This document shows positions 7,801 to 16,258 of a stretch of 64,000 nucleotides of DNA, piece by piece. The notes beneath the pieces are model-generated. The model saw nothing but the letters and a program-made list of their open reading frames with translations. It had not been told where the DNA came from and made no database searches. This stretch comes from Blautia schinkii DSM 10518. Lineage in GTDB: Bacteria; Bacillota; Clostridia; Lachnospirales; Lachnospiraceae. Within the stretch, counting starts at the first letter, position 1. Every line of letters begins with the position of its first letter. Location: positions 62,001 through 126,000 of the forward strand of contig JNKJ01000010.1 of assembly GCA_000702025.1 (NCBI GenBank), written 5' to 3'. A program made the translations under genes and the position numbers.

Positions 7801-8649
7801 ATGAAACGAAAATTTTTAATGATATTCTGTGCGGCGGCGCTCTCAGCGGGATTGCTGGCAGGCTGCGGCGGGGAACCGAAAGATGATACCAAGACGGAGA
7901 ATAACAGCCAGGCACAGGATGAACAGAGCGGTCAGGACGAGCAGGGCAGCGATGAAACAAATGTCAGTACAGCCGTAGATGATGAACAGGCGAAGGAAGC
8001 GGTTGACGAGAAGGAAGCAGAGGACCTCGGCTTTTCCGACGGTACAGATGTGGAAGAGGAAAATGCAGCAGAGGGAGAGCAGAACGGTGCTTCCAAGGAT
8101 GAAGCCAAGTCCGGCGCAGAAGAGGCTAAGCTTGACACCAGCGAGCTGCTGAAGGGGATTCATCACGCTGAGCTTACGATCAAGGATTATGGAACCATAA
8201 AGATGGAGCTTGACGCGGATACTGCACCGGTCACTGTCACCAACTTTGTGAAGCTTATCCAGGATGATTTTTATGACGGGCTGACTTTCCACCGGATCAT
8301 TGACGGTTTTATGGTTCAGGGCGGTGACCCTCTGGGAAACGGCAAAGGCGGAGCTGATGATAAAATCAAGGGTGAATTCGAGAACAATGGTGTAAAGAAT
8401 GATATTTCCCATACCAGAGGCACACTCTCTATGGCGCGCTCTTCAGATCCGGACAGTGCCAGTTCACAGTTTTTCATCATGCAGTCAGACGGTACCTATC
8501 TTGACGGAGATTATGCAGCCTTCGGCCATGTGACTGAGGGAATGGAGATTGTGGACGCTATCTGCAAGGATGCGGAACCGGTTGACAATAACGGAGGTAT
8601 CAAAAAGACAGAACAGCCAGTAATTGAGAGCTTTATAGTTACAGACTGA
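7801..8649 (+). CDS. Cyclophilin-type peptidyl-prolyl isomerase, lipoprotein
   Basis: A 282-aa surface lipoprotein. The chosen ATG has a TGGAGG site and is followed by a lipoprotein signal (residues 1-22) with lipobox LAGC; a longer upstream frame lacks these. Residues 25-115 are a highly acidic, low-complexity linker rich in D, E, Q and A. Residues 120-282 form a cyclophilin domain with FHRIIDGFMVQGGDP and SMARSSDPDSASSQFFI. Cyclophilins isomerise X-Pro bonds, and this one probably folds exported proteins. A strong terminator follows directly, so it is monocistronic. Confidence 0.93.
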   Translation: MKRKFLMIFCAAALSAGLLAGCGGEPKDDTKTENNSQAQDEQSGQDEQGSDETNVSTAVDDEQAKEAVDEKEAEDLGFSDGTDVEEENAAEGEQNGASKDEAKSGAEEAKLDTSELLKGIHHAELTIKDYGTIKMELDADTAPVTVTNFVKLIQDDFYDGLTFHRIIDGFMVQGGDPLGNGKGGADDKIKGEFENNGVKNDISHTRGTLSMARSSDPDSASSQFFIMQSDGTYLDGDYAAFGHVTEGMEIVDAICKDAEPVDNNGGIKKTEQPVIESFIVTD

Positions 8650-8664
8650 GACAGATTTGATTAG

Positions 8665-8708
8665 AAAAAAGCAGTTGGAACGGGCTATCCTTCCAACTGC
8701 TTTTTTTT
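8665..8708 (+). terminator. Intrinsic terminator after the cyclophilin gene
   Basis: A 10-bp perfect stem, GCAGTTGGAA (8671-8680) with TTCCAACTGC (8691-8700), is flanked by A6 and followed by T8. It could also act weakly for the convergent minus-strand gene. Confidence 0.93.
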
Positions 8709-8732
8709 GCGAACAACGAGCTAAATACTCGC

Positions 8733-10427
8733 TCATTTTTGCTTCATCCTTATCCGGCAGTTCTTTTTACAGAAACAGATGCCAAAATGAATGAATTTCT
8801 GATAGCCTTCCAGCCGCAATTCTTCATCGTATTGCCGGGCTTCTATCTGCTGTAAAGCTTCCTCGCATTTCGAGTCCATCTCCTGATAATTGTCCGCGCG
8901 TTTCACCTCCACAATAATGGCGGGAAGAGCCAGATCATAAGAAATAAGCTGAATGTCCGGCCTCCCGGTTCCGGCCTCCCGATTGGAGCGCAGAAAATAC
9001 TCAGGGGTCTCTCCCAGCATTCCGACCAGATATCCATGATAAAAGTTTTCTGAATTATCAAAATAACTGATGCTTTCCATTAACTGACGGCGCATCAAAG
9101 CCTCCATTTGTTCTACGTCTCCGGCGAGCATAGCTTGCTGCAGGGGTGTCTTGTCTGCCTGACGAATCTGCTGTTCGAACCAATAACGAATGGTGTTTTG
9201 ATAAATATAGCGGATTTCTTCGTTTGGAATCTCTATAGTAACGAAAATTTGGTTTTTATCTAATCTCTGTGAGACTGCCTTGAGGTAACCGGTAAAGAAT
9301 AAAAAATTCCATAAATTATCCGGTGCCTGATGGATATCCGAATAAGTGATTTCCTCATGGATAGCTTTTTCAATCGTTCCTCCCGCAATCAGATGCTCCA
9401 GCTCCTGCCGCTGGTCTGAGTCAGCATTTTCAACTAATTCCTGTACAATGCTGTTGGAGGAGGTATTGGACCAATAGGGCTTTGGAAATGCTGCGCGATT
9501 GGATAACCCTGTTTTTACATAATTAATAACGCTCCAGGGATTATATACCTCCGTATTGCCAAAAAGATAGCCATCGTACCAGAGCTTCATCTCAGCTGAT
9601 TTTTCTTCTAATCCGTAAAAGCTTAAGAGTTGCGCCGCCTCTTTTGATGTGAAGCCAAAAAATTCTGAGTAATCTTCGTTAAGTATAGAAACAATTTCCA
9701 AATTATTCAGTCCTGTAAAAATACTCTCCCTGCTGATTCGAAGGCATCCTGTTAATACTGCAAACTGAAGACTTTCATTCGTTTTTAATGCAGATTCGAA
9801 CAATGATTGAATGAAATTTATCATTTTATCATAAAAATTTTTAAAGTAAGCATTTTCCAGAGGAACGTCATACTCATCCAGCAGAATAATTGTTTTCTTT
9901 CCATGATATAATTCCAGACATCTGGAAAGAAATTGCAGGGAAACGGTATAGGAATCATACTTAGCAGTTCGGTTCATAAAATCGCAGTATAATGCCTTGT
10001 CACTGTCAAGAATTATGTCTGAATCCAGCACATAGCGGTGACGTTCAAATTCTCTGGCAATGTCCATCTTCAGGCGGTAGTATGCTGTCTCAAAATCTGG
10101 TTGTTTCGCAGATTTCAGTGAAAGAAAGATTACCGGGTACTGTCCAAGCTCATTCGCATATTTTGGGGTGTTTTCTAAAATATTTGTTTCTGCGAAAAAA
10201 AAACGGTTATCAATTTTTTCCCCATCTATGGTTCGCTCGTCCTCAAAAAAGGTGCGCAGCATACTCAAAGCCAAACTTTTACCGAACCGTCTCGGGCGGG
10301 TAAACAAGCTTACTTCGCCGCCTTTGTCCAGCAATTCTTTGATAAGCAGCGTTTTATCTACATAGTAGTAATCACCGGCAATCAGTTTTTTATAGTTATC
10401 TATACCAATGGGCAATTTCTTTTTCAT
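8733..10427 (-). CDS. AAA-ATPase-like protein with PD-(D/E)XK nuclease-type C-terminus
   Basis: A 564-aa member of the large family with an N-terminal AAA-ATPase-like domain and a C-terminal PD-(D/E)XK-type domain (PF09820/PF08011 type). The N-terminus LPIGIDNYKKLIAGDYYYVDKT and the Walker-A-like TRPRRFGKSLALS (about residues 42-54) are diagnostic; IILLDEYDVPL serves as Walker B. Near the C-terminus, GRPDIQLISYD followed by AIIVEVKRA gives the D...ExK nuclease signature. I chose the second ATG because GAGGTG lies 6 nt before it; the upstream ATG (10436) is almost on top of that site. These genes are common and multicopy in Lachnospiraceae and Bacteroidetes; the biological role is unknown. Confidence 0.9.
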   Translation of the reverse strand: MKKKLPIGIDNYKKLIAGDYYYVDKTLLIKELLDKGGEVSLFTRPRRFGKSLALSMLRTFFEDERTIDGEKIDNRFFFAETNILENTPKYANELGQYPVIFLSLKSAKQPDFETAYYRLKMDIAREFERHRYVLDSDIILDSDKALYCDFMNRTAKYDSYTVSLQFLSRCLELYHGKKTIILLDEYDVPLENAYFKNFYDKMINFIQSLFESALKTNESLQFAVLTGCLRISRESIFTGLNNLEIVSILNEDYSEFFGFTSKEAAQLLSFYGLEEKSAEMKLWYDGYLFGNTEVYNPWSVINYVKTGLSNRAAFPKPYWSNTSSNSIVQELVENADSDQRQELEHLIAGGTIEKAIHEEITYSDIHQAPDNLWNFLFFTGYLKAVSQRLDKNQIFVTIEIPNEEIRYIYQNTIRYWFEQQIRQADKTPLQQAMLAGDVEQMEALMRRQLMESISYFDNSENFYHGYLVGMLGETPEYFLRSNREAGTGRPDIQLISYDLALPAIIVEVKRADNYQEMDSKCEEALQQIEARQYDEELRLEGYQKFIHFGICFCKKNCRIRMKQK

Positions 10428-10505
10428 GACATTCACCTCGACTCATATATCTTTAGTATACACGAAAACATGTCAGTCAACAATAAATATCAATTATTTC
10501 CCTCA

Positions 10506-10534
10506 TTGTCCTTTTCAGACTCCCGTGTTATAAT
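10506..10534 (+). promoter_or_regulatory. SigmaA-type promoter for the BFD-like gene
   Basis: TTGTCC (10506-10511) and a perfect TATAAT (10529-10534) are separated by 17 bp, about 50 bp upstream of the small iron-sulfur protein start. Confidence 0.7.
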
Positions 10535-10587
10535 GCGTTCATCTACTGTTGTAATAAGCGACTGACAAATATGGAGGCATAAATATA

Positions 10588-10770
10588 ATGAATAAGGAAA
10601 AAGTAATCTGCAAATGCTATCATGTAACAAAGGGTGATGTGGCCGAGGCTGTGAAGGCGGGCGCATCCTGCTATAAGGATGTAAAAAAAGCTACCAAAGC
10701 TGGTAAGGCCTGCGGCAAATGTAAAAAACGTGTGAAAAAGCTCACGAAAAAATTAGTCAAGGGAAAATAA
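10588..10770 (+). CDS. Small BFD-like [2Fe-2S]-binding protein
   Basis: A 60-aa basic protein with the cysteine pattern C8-x-C10 ... C42-x2-C45, as in bacterioferritin-associated ferredoxin (BFD) domains; the intervening text HVTKGDVAEAVKAG matches that fold. BFD domains hold a [2Fe-2S] cluster and either release iron from ferritin or act as electron-transfer modules in larger enzymes. Here the domain stands alone with a lysine-rich tail, a form common in Clostridia. It has its own promoter and ends 3 bp before the convergent methyltransferase gene. No ferritin gene lies nearby, so the partner is unknown. Confidence 0.85.
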   Translation: MNKEKVICKCYHVTKGDVAEAVKAGASCYKDVKKATKAGKACGKCKKRVKKLTKKLVKGK

Positions 10771-10773
10771 GCA

Positions 10774-11337
10774 TCACAGTTTAATCACCAGCACCGGTAT
10801 AGGCGGATGGTTCGGACGGTTATAATATTCACTTTTTATCACAAGGAAGCTGTGGGGGTCAAGCTGCTTCAGCCAGGAGAGTATTGCATCGCGCTCCTCA
10901 AAGCCGGAGTCCCCGCCGCTGTAAATGCAGAGGGATAGAAGACCGCCCTTCTGCAGAAGCGTAAGAGCCTGTGTGAGCGCACAGAGGCTGGAGTCTGGTT
11001 TGGTACAGAGCTCGTGGCTGCCCCCCGGAAGATAACCGAAGTTGAAAACAATACAGCTCACAGACCCGGGCTCGGCGTAATTTTCCAGGTTGGTATGAGA
11101 GTCAAGAATAAGCTTATAATTATGGGGAGTGTCGTGTTTGTGCAGGCGCTCCTCTGTGCTTTTTAACGCCTTGTTTTGGATATCAAAGGCCAGCACACGC
11201 CCTGTTTCCCCGCAAAGCTGTGATAGCAGCAGGGTATCATTTCCGTTTCCCATGGTGGCGTCAATGCATAAGTCACCTTCCTGCACCTGCTGGCGGATAA
11301 ACTGAGCACACCACCTGGTAATCTGATAATTTTCCAT
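10774..11337 (-). CDS. mnmM: Class I SAM methyltransferase, MnmM/YtqB family
   Basis: A 187-aa methyltransferase. MnmM (YtqB) enzymes of Gram-positives methylate nm5s2U34 to mnm5s2U34 in tRNA. SAM-binding motif I is DATMGNGNDTLLL (about residues 23-35), motif II FDIQNKAL, and the family tail SEYYNRPNHPPIPVLVI is present. I chose the internal ATG that has GGAG 5 nt upstream; a further 94-residue upstream extension is hydrophobic, unconserved-looking and lacks a ribosome-binding site. The gene is convergent with the BFD gene and divergent from coaBC. The specific tRNA target is family inference. Confidence 0.82.
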   Translation of the reverse strand: MENYQITRWCAQFIRQQVQEGDLCIDATMGNGNDTLLLSQLCGETGRVLAFDIQNKALKSTEERLHKHDTPHNYKLILDSHTNLENYAEPGSVSCIVFNFGYLPGGSHELCTKPDSSLCALTQALTLLQKGGLLSLCIYSGGDSGFEERDAILSWLKQLDPHSFLVIKSEYYNRPNHPPIPVLVIKL

Positions 11338-11463
11338 AATGGCTCCATTTCTGCCGCCCGGTGTGTGCATGACCTGCGGCGGCACTGTGTTGTTATGCAT
11401 ACCTATTATAATAGATTCCGGGCACAAAAACATGTATAAAAATATAAACACATAAAAATTTCG

Positions 11464-11493
11464 TTGCAATACATAGTAAATGTGTTCTATAAT
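11464..11493 (+). promoter_or_regulatory. Promoter candidate for the coaBC-coaX cluster
   Basis: TTGCAA (11464-11469) and TATAAT (11488-11493) with an 18-bp spacer. Transcription from here would give a leader of about 190 nt that includes the 15-bp repeats before coaBC. Confidence 0.5.
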
Positions 11494-11635
11494 GAAGCCG
11501 ATATAGAGAATCATTTTTATCTGAGTAATGTTATACATCAATGTGTACATACGACGAGAATGTCTATGTGACGGTACGGGATAAAAATGTATGAAATCAT
11601 AAGGCAGAAGAAATAACAAAGCATAAGAGTCAGCA

Positions 11636-11680
11636 AAGTATGAAATAGTAAAGTACGATATAGTAATCTATGAGATAAGA
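11636..11680. repeat. Three degenerate 15-bp tandem repeats before coaBC
   Basis: Units AAGTATGAAATAGTA (11636-11650), AAGTACGATATAGTA (11651-11665) and ATCTATGAGATAAGA (11666-11680) follow head to tail, with looser copies further upstream. The array ends directly at the AAGGAG site of coaBC, so it lies in the leader. Similar short-period AT-rich arrays precede the LytTR and MATE genes of this window. Confidence 0.6.
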
Positions 11681-11692
11681 AAGGAGAAAAGG

Positions 11693-12898
11693 ATGCTGCA
11701 GGGAAAGACAGTTTTACTCGGTGTGACCGGAAGCATTGCTGCATATAAGGCCGCAAGTCTTGCAAGCGCGTTAAATAAGCTGCACGCACAGGTACATGTG
11801 TTGATGACAGAGAATGCAACGAATTTTATCAATCCCATCACCTTTGAATCTCTCACAGGAAATAAATGTCTGGTAGATACCTTTGACCGGAACTTTCAGT
11901 TCCAGGTGGAGCATGTGGCGATTGCCAAGCAGGCGGATGTGGTGATGATCGCGCCGGCCAGTGCGAATGTCATCGGCAAGCTTGCCCACGGATTGGCGGA
12001 TGATATGCTCACCACTACAGTGATGGCATGTAAATGTCCCAAGCTCATTGCACCTGCCATGAATACGAACATGTATGAGAATCCGGTACTCCAGGATAAT
12101 CTCCAGATCCTAAAAAAATACGGATATGAAGTGATCGAGCCTGCGTGCGGCTATCTGGCGTGCGGGGACACGGGAGCCGGGAAGATGCCGGAGCCGGAGA
12201 CATTGCTTTCCTATATTTTAAAAGAAGCTGCCTGCCCTAAGGACATGGCCGGCTGTAAGGTGCTGGTAACGGCAGGACCGACACAGGAGGCCGTGGATCC
12301 GGTGCGCTATATTACGAATCACTCTTCGGGAAAGATGGGCTATGCCCTGGCAAAAATGGCAATGTTGCGCGGAGCGGAGGTTACGTTGGTAAGCGGACCG
12401 ACTGCGATACCTGTGCCGCCCTTTGTGAAGGTGGTCCCAGTAATCTCGGCCAGAGAAATGTTCGAGGCTGTGACGAGCGTGAGTGATGAGCAGGATATCA
12501 TCATCAAGGCTGCTGCAGTGGCAGATTACCGGCCCAAGCAGATCAGCAGCGAAAAGGTAAAGAAAAGTGATAAGGAAATGTCCATCGAGCTGGAGCGTAC
12601 GGATGATATCCTCGGATATCTGGGCGGACACCGGCGGCCGGGACAGTTTCTGTGCGGGTTTTCCATGGAAACCCAGAATATGATAGGTAATTCCAGGGCC
12701 AAGCTTCAGAAAAAGCATCTGGACATGGTGGCGGCCAACAACCTTAAGGTGGCGGGCGCCGGATTCCAGGGCGACACCAATGTTTTGACCCTGATTACAC
12801 AGGATGAGGAAGTTTCACTCCCACTCATGAGCAAGGAGGATGCAGCCTCAAAAATCCTGGATAAAATCCTTTCTGTGATGAACAGAAATAAGGAGTAA
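11693..12898 (+). CDS. coaBC: Bifunctional phosphopantothenoylcysteine decarboxylase / phosphopantothenate-cysteine ligase
   Basis: CoaBC (401 aa) couples cysteine to 4'-phosphopantothenate and decarboxylates the product, steps 2 and 3 of coenzyme A synthesis. The N-terminal flavodoxin-like decarboxylase (about 1-185) shows GVTGSIAAYKA, the active-site His region VEHVAIAKQADVVMIAPASAN, APAMNTNMYENP and the catalytic Cys lid ACGYLACGDTGAGKM. The C-terminal ligase (about 186-401) starts with VTAGPTQEAVDPVRYITNHSSG and contains KAAAVADYRP. The start has a near-perfect AGGAG site. It leads a run of genes with an ECF S-component, coaX and a DUF2007 gene. Confidence 0.97.
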   Translation: MLQGKTVLLGVTGSIAAYKAASLASALNKLHAQVHVLMTENATNFINPITFESLTGNKCLVDTFDRNFQFQVEHVAIAKQADVVMIAPASANVIGKLAHGLADDMLTTTVMACKCPKLIAPAMNTNMYENPVLQDNLQILKKYGYEVIEPACGYLACGDTGAGKMPEPETLLSYILKEAACPKDMAGCKVLVTAGPTQEAVDPVRYITNHSSGKMGYALAKMAMLRGAEVTLVSGPTAIPVPPFVKVVPVISAREMFEAVTSVSDEQDIIIKAAAVADYRPKQISSEKVKKSDKEMSIELERTDDILGYLGGHRRPGQFLCGFSMETQNMIGNSRAKLQKKHLDMVAANNLKVAGAGFQGDTNVLTLITQDEEVSLPLMSKEDAASKILDKILSVMNRNKE

Positions 12899-12992
12899 CC
12901 CGTTGACCAAAAGACAGCGGGAAATCTGATAAGCCCCGCTGATCCAGCACCGTATTGTATCCGAAAAGGAACGATAACAAGGAGGAAAAATT

Positions 12993-13673
12993 ATGAGCAA
13001 CGTATCTACAGCAGCCGCAGCAAAGGCTCCGGCATCCATTTCTAAGACAAAGGGAATGACCCAGGTCGCGCTTTTTACAGCACTGATTTTCCTGATGGCA
13101 TTCACCCCGTTTCTGGGCTATATCCCGCTGGGATTTACCAGAGCGACGATCATCCACATCCCGGTTATTCTCGGGGCGCTTGTCCTCGGGCCGAAAAAAG
13201 GCGCGATTCTTGGATTTGCTTTCGGACTGACAAGCTTCATCAACAACACCATGAATCCAACAGTTACATCTTTTGTGTTTACCCCGTTTTATTCTCTTGG
13301 GGAATATAGCGGAGGTATCGGCAGCCTGATCATCTGCTTTGTGCCGAGAATTTTGGTCGGTGTTGTACCGTTTTATGTTTATCGTTTGGTAAAGAAACTT
13401 AGTAAAAAGGAAAGTACCTCCGTGCCTGGTCTGGCATTGGCCGGAGTGGCGGGAGCACTCACAAATACACTTTTGGTAATGAATCTGATCTTCCTGTTTT
13501 TCCGTGATGCATATGCGTCTGCAAACGGCGTGGCATCCAATGCGGTTTATGGATTTATTTTGTCCATTATCGGCATCAACGGAGTGCCGGAGGCGATCGT
13601 TGCCGGAGTGCTGACTGTGCTGATCGGAAAGGTGCTTCTGAATAAAAATGTGAGAACGAAGTTGGGATTCTAA
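12993..13673 (+). CDS. ECF transporter S component, probably for pantothenate
   Basis: A 226-aa membrane protein with about six helices and the S-component pattern VALFTALIFLMAFTPFLGYIPLGFTRATIIHIPVILGALVLGP at residues 25-68, broken here only by ordinary substitutions. S-components bind a vitamin and dock on a shared EcfAAT energising module, which is not in this window. It sits between coaBC and coaX, 94 bp after the first and 152 bp before the second, with a strong AAGGAGG site. That position suggests a pantothenate (PanT-like) role, a guilt-by-association inference rather than a sequence proof. Confidence 0.85.
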   Translation: MSNVSTAAAAKAPASISKTKGMTQVALFTALIFLMAFTPFLGYIPLGFTRATIIHIPVILGALVLGPKKGAILGFAFGLTSFINNTMNPTVTSFVFTPFYSLGEYSGGIGSLIICFVPRILVGVVPFYVYRLVKKLSKKESTSVPGLALAGVAGALTNTLLVMNLIFLFFRDAYASANGVASNAVYGFILSIIGINGVPEAIVAGVLTVLIGKVLLNKNVRTKLGF

Positions 13674-13825
13674 GCAGAAGTATCCGGTGGAATGAAGCAA
13701 TATACCGGATAGGTGTTTGAATTTCTGAGTAGTTGATTGTCCGCTGCTTGCGGCAGGGGAATTCATGGTCAAATATGTCGCTTATTGCGGAGATTAATAG
13801 AAAACAAGGGAGAGACAGTGCAGAT

Positions 13826-14590
13826 ATGATTTTAGCGATTGATATCGGAAATACGAATATTGTGGTGGGCTGTATCGATAAGGAAAAAACATACTTTATA
13901 GAAAGGCTCTCTACAGTCAAGACAAAGACAGAACTGGAGTATGCCATTGACATCAAGACTGTACTTGATATCTATCATATTAAGAAGAACGATATCGAGG
14001 GCTGCATTATCTCTTCCGTAGTGCCGCAGATTACCAATGTGGCTAAGCTGGCGGCAGAAAAGATTTTGAAAAAAGAAGTCATGGTTCTGGGGCCCGGAGT
14101 AAAGACAGGGCTCAATATCATGATGGACCATCCCGGCCAGCTTGGTGCCGATCTGGTGGCAGACGCTGTGGCGGGAATTGCGGAGTATCCTGTGCCTTTA
14201 ATTATTTTTGACATGGGCACAGCCACCACGGTTTCCGTAGTGGACAGTAAGAAGCATTATGTAGGCGGAATGATCCTTCCGGGTGTTCGTGTTTCTTTGG
14301 ATGCCCTTACCTCCCGTGCTTCTCAGCTCAGCGGAATCAGTATTGATGCGCCTAAGCGTATTATTGGGAAAAATACCATCGACTGTATGAAAAGCGGCAT
14401 TCTTTACAGCAATGCGGCTGCGATCGACGGCATTATTGACCGTATCGAGGAGGAGCTGGGACAGAAAGCCACGGTAATTGCAACGGGCGGACTGGCGAAA
14501 AAGATTGTGGCTCACTGCAGGAGAGATGTGATTCTGGATGAGGATCTGCTCCTCAAGGGACTTTTGGTGATTTACGAAAAAAATAAATAA
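13826..14590 (+). CDS. coaX: Type III pantothenate kinase
   Basis: CoaX (254 aa) phosphorylates pantothenate, the first committed step to coenzyme A, and like other type III enzymes would need a monovalent cation and escape CoA feedback. The ASKHA-fold phosphate loop is ILAIDIGNTNIVVGC at the N-terminus, followed by HPGQLGADLVADAVAG (about residues 99-114) and FDMGTATTVSVVD (about 127-139). I took the ATG directly before ILAIDIG; the 31 codons upstream are not family sequence. It completes a coaBC / ECF / coaX module. Confidence 0.96.
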   Translation: MILAIDIGNTNIVVGCIDKEKTYFIERLSTVKTKTELEYAIDIKTVLDIYHIKKNDIEGCIISSVVPQITNVAKLAAEKILKKEVMVLGPGVKTGLNIMMDHPGQLGADLVADAVAGIAEYPVPLIIFDMGTATTVSVVDSKKHYVGGMILPGVRVSLDALTSRASQLSGISIDAPKRIIGKNTIDCMKSGILYSNAAAIDGIIDRIEEELGQKATVIATGGLAKKIVAHCRRDVILDEDLLLKGLLVIYEKNK

Positions 14591-14606
14591 GCTTCGGAAA
14601 GAAAGG

Positions 14607-14939
14607 ATGGTGCCGCTGATGTTCGGTAATAAGAAGGAAAAGGACGGAAATGAACCGGTTTTTCTGCTCACTGTTAACAGCAGCTATCAGCTGGGACTGG
14701 TGGAGAATATCCTCAGATCCCACGATATCCCTTGTCTGGCCCAGGACCGTGCCACCGGCGGGTATATGCGTATCTATGCGGGCGGTTCTATTTTCGGTAC
14801 AGATATCTACGTATCCCCGGAGAATCAGGAAAAGGCGAAGGAATTGTTGTCTGTACTTGACCTGAATGAGCCGGAAGCAGTCCCGGAGGACGAGCTGGCT
14901 GAAGAAGCACTTGAGGCAGCGGAGCCGAATGATAAGTAG
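14607..14939 (+). CDS. DUF2007 domain protein
   Basis: A 110-aa soluble protein. Residues 14-85 match DUF2007 (putative signal-transducing protein family, GlnB-like fold): FLLTVNSSYQLGLVENILRS, then GGSIFGTDIYVSPE and an alternating helical segment. The tail is acidic. It begins 16 bp after coaX; two ATGs (14607 and 14619) compete, the first almost touching its AAAGG site, so the exact start is uncertain. It ends just before a strong terminator, making it the last gene of the CoA run. No function is established for the family. Confidence 0.8.
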   Translation: MVPLMFGNKKEKDGNEPVFLLTVNSSYQLGLVENILRSHDIPCLAQDRATGGYMRIYAGGSIFGTDIYVSPENQEKAKELLSVLDLNEPEAVPEDELAEEALEAAEPNDK

Positions 14940-14975
14940 AGGTGCCGCGGTTACATAATTTCATATTGTATGAGT

Positions 14976-15010
14976 AAATCCCGGGTTGTGCATGCCCGGG
15001 ATTTCTTTAT
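14976..15010 (+). terminator. Intrinsic terminator after the CoA gene run
   Basis: A perfect 10-bp stem, AAATCCCGGG (14976-14985) with CCCGGGATTT (14995-15004), is followed by a T-rich stretch. It separates the CoA genes from the convergent AraC regulator. Confidence 0.88.
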
Positions 15011-15036
15011 ATAAAGGGTTTAGTGAATGATTTCCC

Positions 15037-15888
15037 TCAAGATTGAAGGATATGGTCCGTTTTTTGAGCCTTTTGAAATTTGCCGGGCGTCATATGAAAG
15101 ACTTTGGAAAAAGTTTTGTTGAAATGGGAATAATCCCGGAAGCCGGATTCGTAACAGGCATCCATGACCGATCTTCCCTCCAGAAGCAGAGAACGAGCCA
15201 GCTGCAAGCGTTTGGCTGTTACATAGTTCCAGACAGAAGAATTCATATGTTCCTTAAATAAATGAGAGAGTCTGGAACTGCTGATATTGAGTGCTGCCGA
15301 AATAGACTCTACAGATAAATCTTCACTCAGATGCAGGTTGATATAATCAATGGCACTGCGAATCAGCTTTGGAGAAACATCTTTATGTGTGCAAAAGGTG
15401 TTTCGGTAAATGGAATTCACCATCTGCAGGATGAACAGCAGGTAGGCTCTCGAAAGGATATCATGGCCGTACTTATGCTCCTCTTCGAGCCGAAGAAGCA
15501 TATCTGTGTATTGAATAAAAAGTTCTGCCTGTGACTGATCCAAATGGATAATGCGGTGCTGAGAATCCTGAAAAGCTTCCAGGAGAGAGGTTTTATCCGT
15601 AGACAGGGTATGCAGCAGATTCCGCTGGATATGCAGAGGGATTCGGTCGTATACAGCATCTGCCTGTGTGCAGTAACCGTGAATACACCCGGGAGGAATG
15701 AGCATGACATCACCAGGCTCCATTTTGTAGATAGAGGTTTCAAAAAAGTAGGTGACCTTTCCCCCGATAAAAAACAGGATTTCGTAACCGTTGTCGTGGA
15801 TATGTAAAAGTTCGTTTGTTTCGTTTTCAGTACAGGGATGGGAAACACAGATTTCCCCCGGAATATTTTCAGAAAAAGCGGTTGTCAT
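15037..15888 (-). CDS. AraC-family transcriptional regulator with cupin sensor
   Basis: A 283-aa regulator. Residues 10-90 form a cupin-type ligand pocket (HIHDNGYEILFFIGGKVTYFFET, then GDVMLIPPGCIHGY), and residues 180-280 hold two helix-turn-helix units of AraC type (LSVESISAALNISSSRLSHLFKEH and a final VMDACYESGFRDYSHFNKTFSKVFHMTPGKFQ). It is transcribed divergently from the uronate-oligosaccharide operon, with a 370-bp shared region, so it is the probable sugar-responsive activator of that operon (inference from position). Confidence 0.93.
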   Translation of the reverse strand: MTTAFSENIPGEICVSHPCTENETNELLHIHDNGYEILFFIGGKVTYFFETSIYKMEPGDVMLIPPGCIHGYCTQADAVYDRIPLHIQRNLLHTLSTDKTSLLEAFQDSQHRIIHLDQSQAELFIQYTDMLLRLEEEHKYGHDILSRAYLLFILQMVNSIYRNTFCTHKDVSPKLIRSAIDYINLHLSEDLSVESISAALNISSSRLSHLFKEHMNSSVWNYVTAKRLQLARSLLLEGRSVMDACYESGFRDYSHFNKTFSKVFHMTPGKFQKAQKTDHILQS

Positions 15889-16258
15889 AAAAAACTCCTT
15901 TCTGGTGTTTTCAGATAGTCATAAGAGAAATTAATATTATAACTCTTAAGTTGAAGTATAACATAAGATAACAGAAATAAAAAGGTTTATATAAAAAACG
16001 ACCATTTATTGTATTAAACTGCTGTGGTTTGATTAGCGAATAGGAACAATAAAAAACAGCAGGATTTAACATAAACATAGCAGAAGAAGCATAGAGAAAA
16101 TCAAAAGGGAATAGTATAATACACATAAATCAAAGAGACAGGAACGGAAAATAAATCAGCATAATAACAATGTCTCTTTGAGAGCATCTGGTGAAATTGT
16201 ACAATATAATGGCAAATATATCCAGAAAAAACAATATATTATACAAGGAGGGCAAAAA
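15889..16258. promoter_or_regulatory. Divergent control region of the uronate operon
   Basis: 370 AT-rich bp between the AraC gene and the solute-binding protein gene. A TATAAT (16205-16210) is directly preceded by and shares a base with the perfect palindrome ATTGTACAAT (16196-16205). No good -35 lies 16-18 bp upstream, which fits an activator-dependent promoter. An AAGGAGG site stands 7 nt before the operon's first start codon. I see no coding frame here. Confidence 0.5.

Noticed and set aside
12825..13772. 315-codon minus-strand frame rich in Cys, His, Lys and Arg
   Set aside because: Antisense to the ECF S-component; the biased composition is the mirror of a hydrophobic membrane-protein gene.
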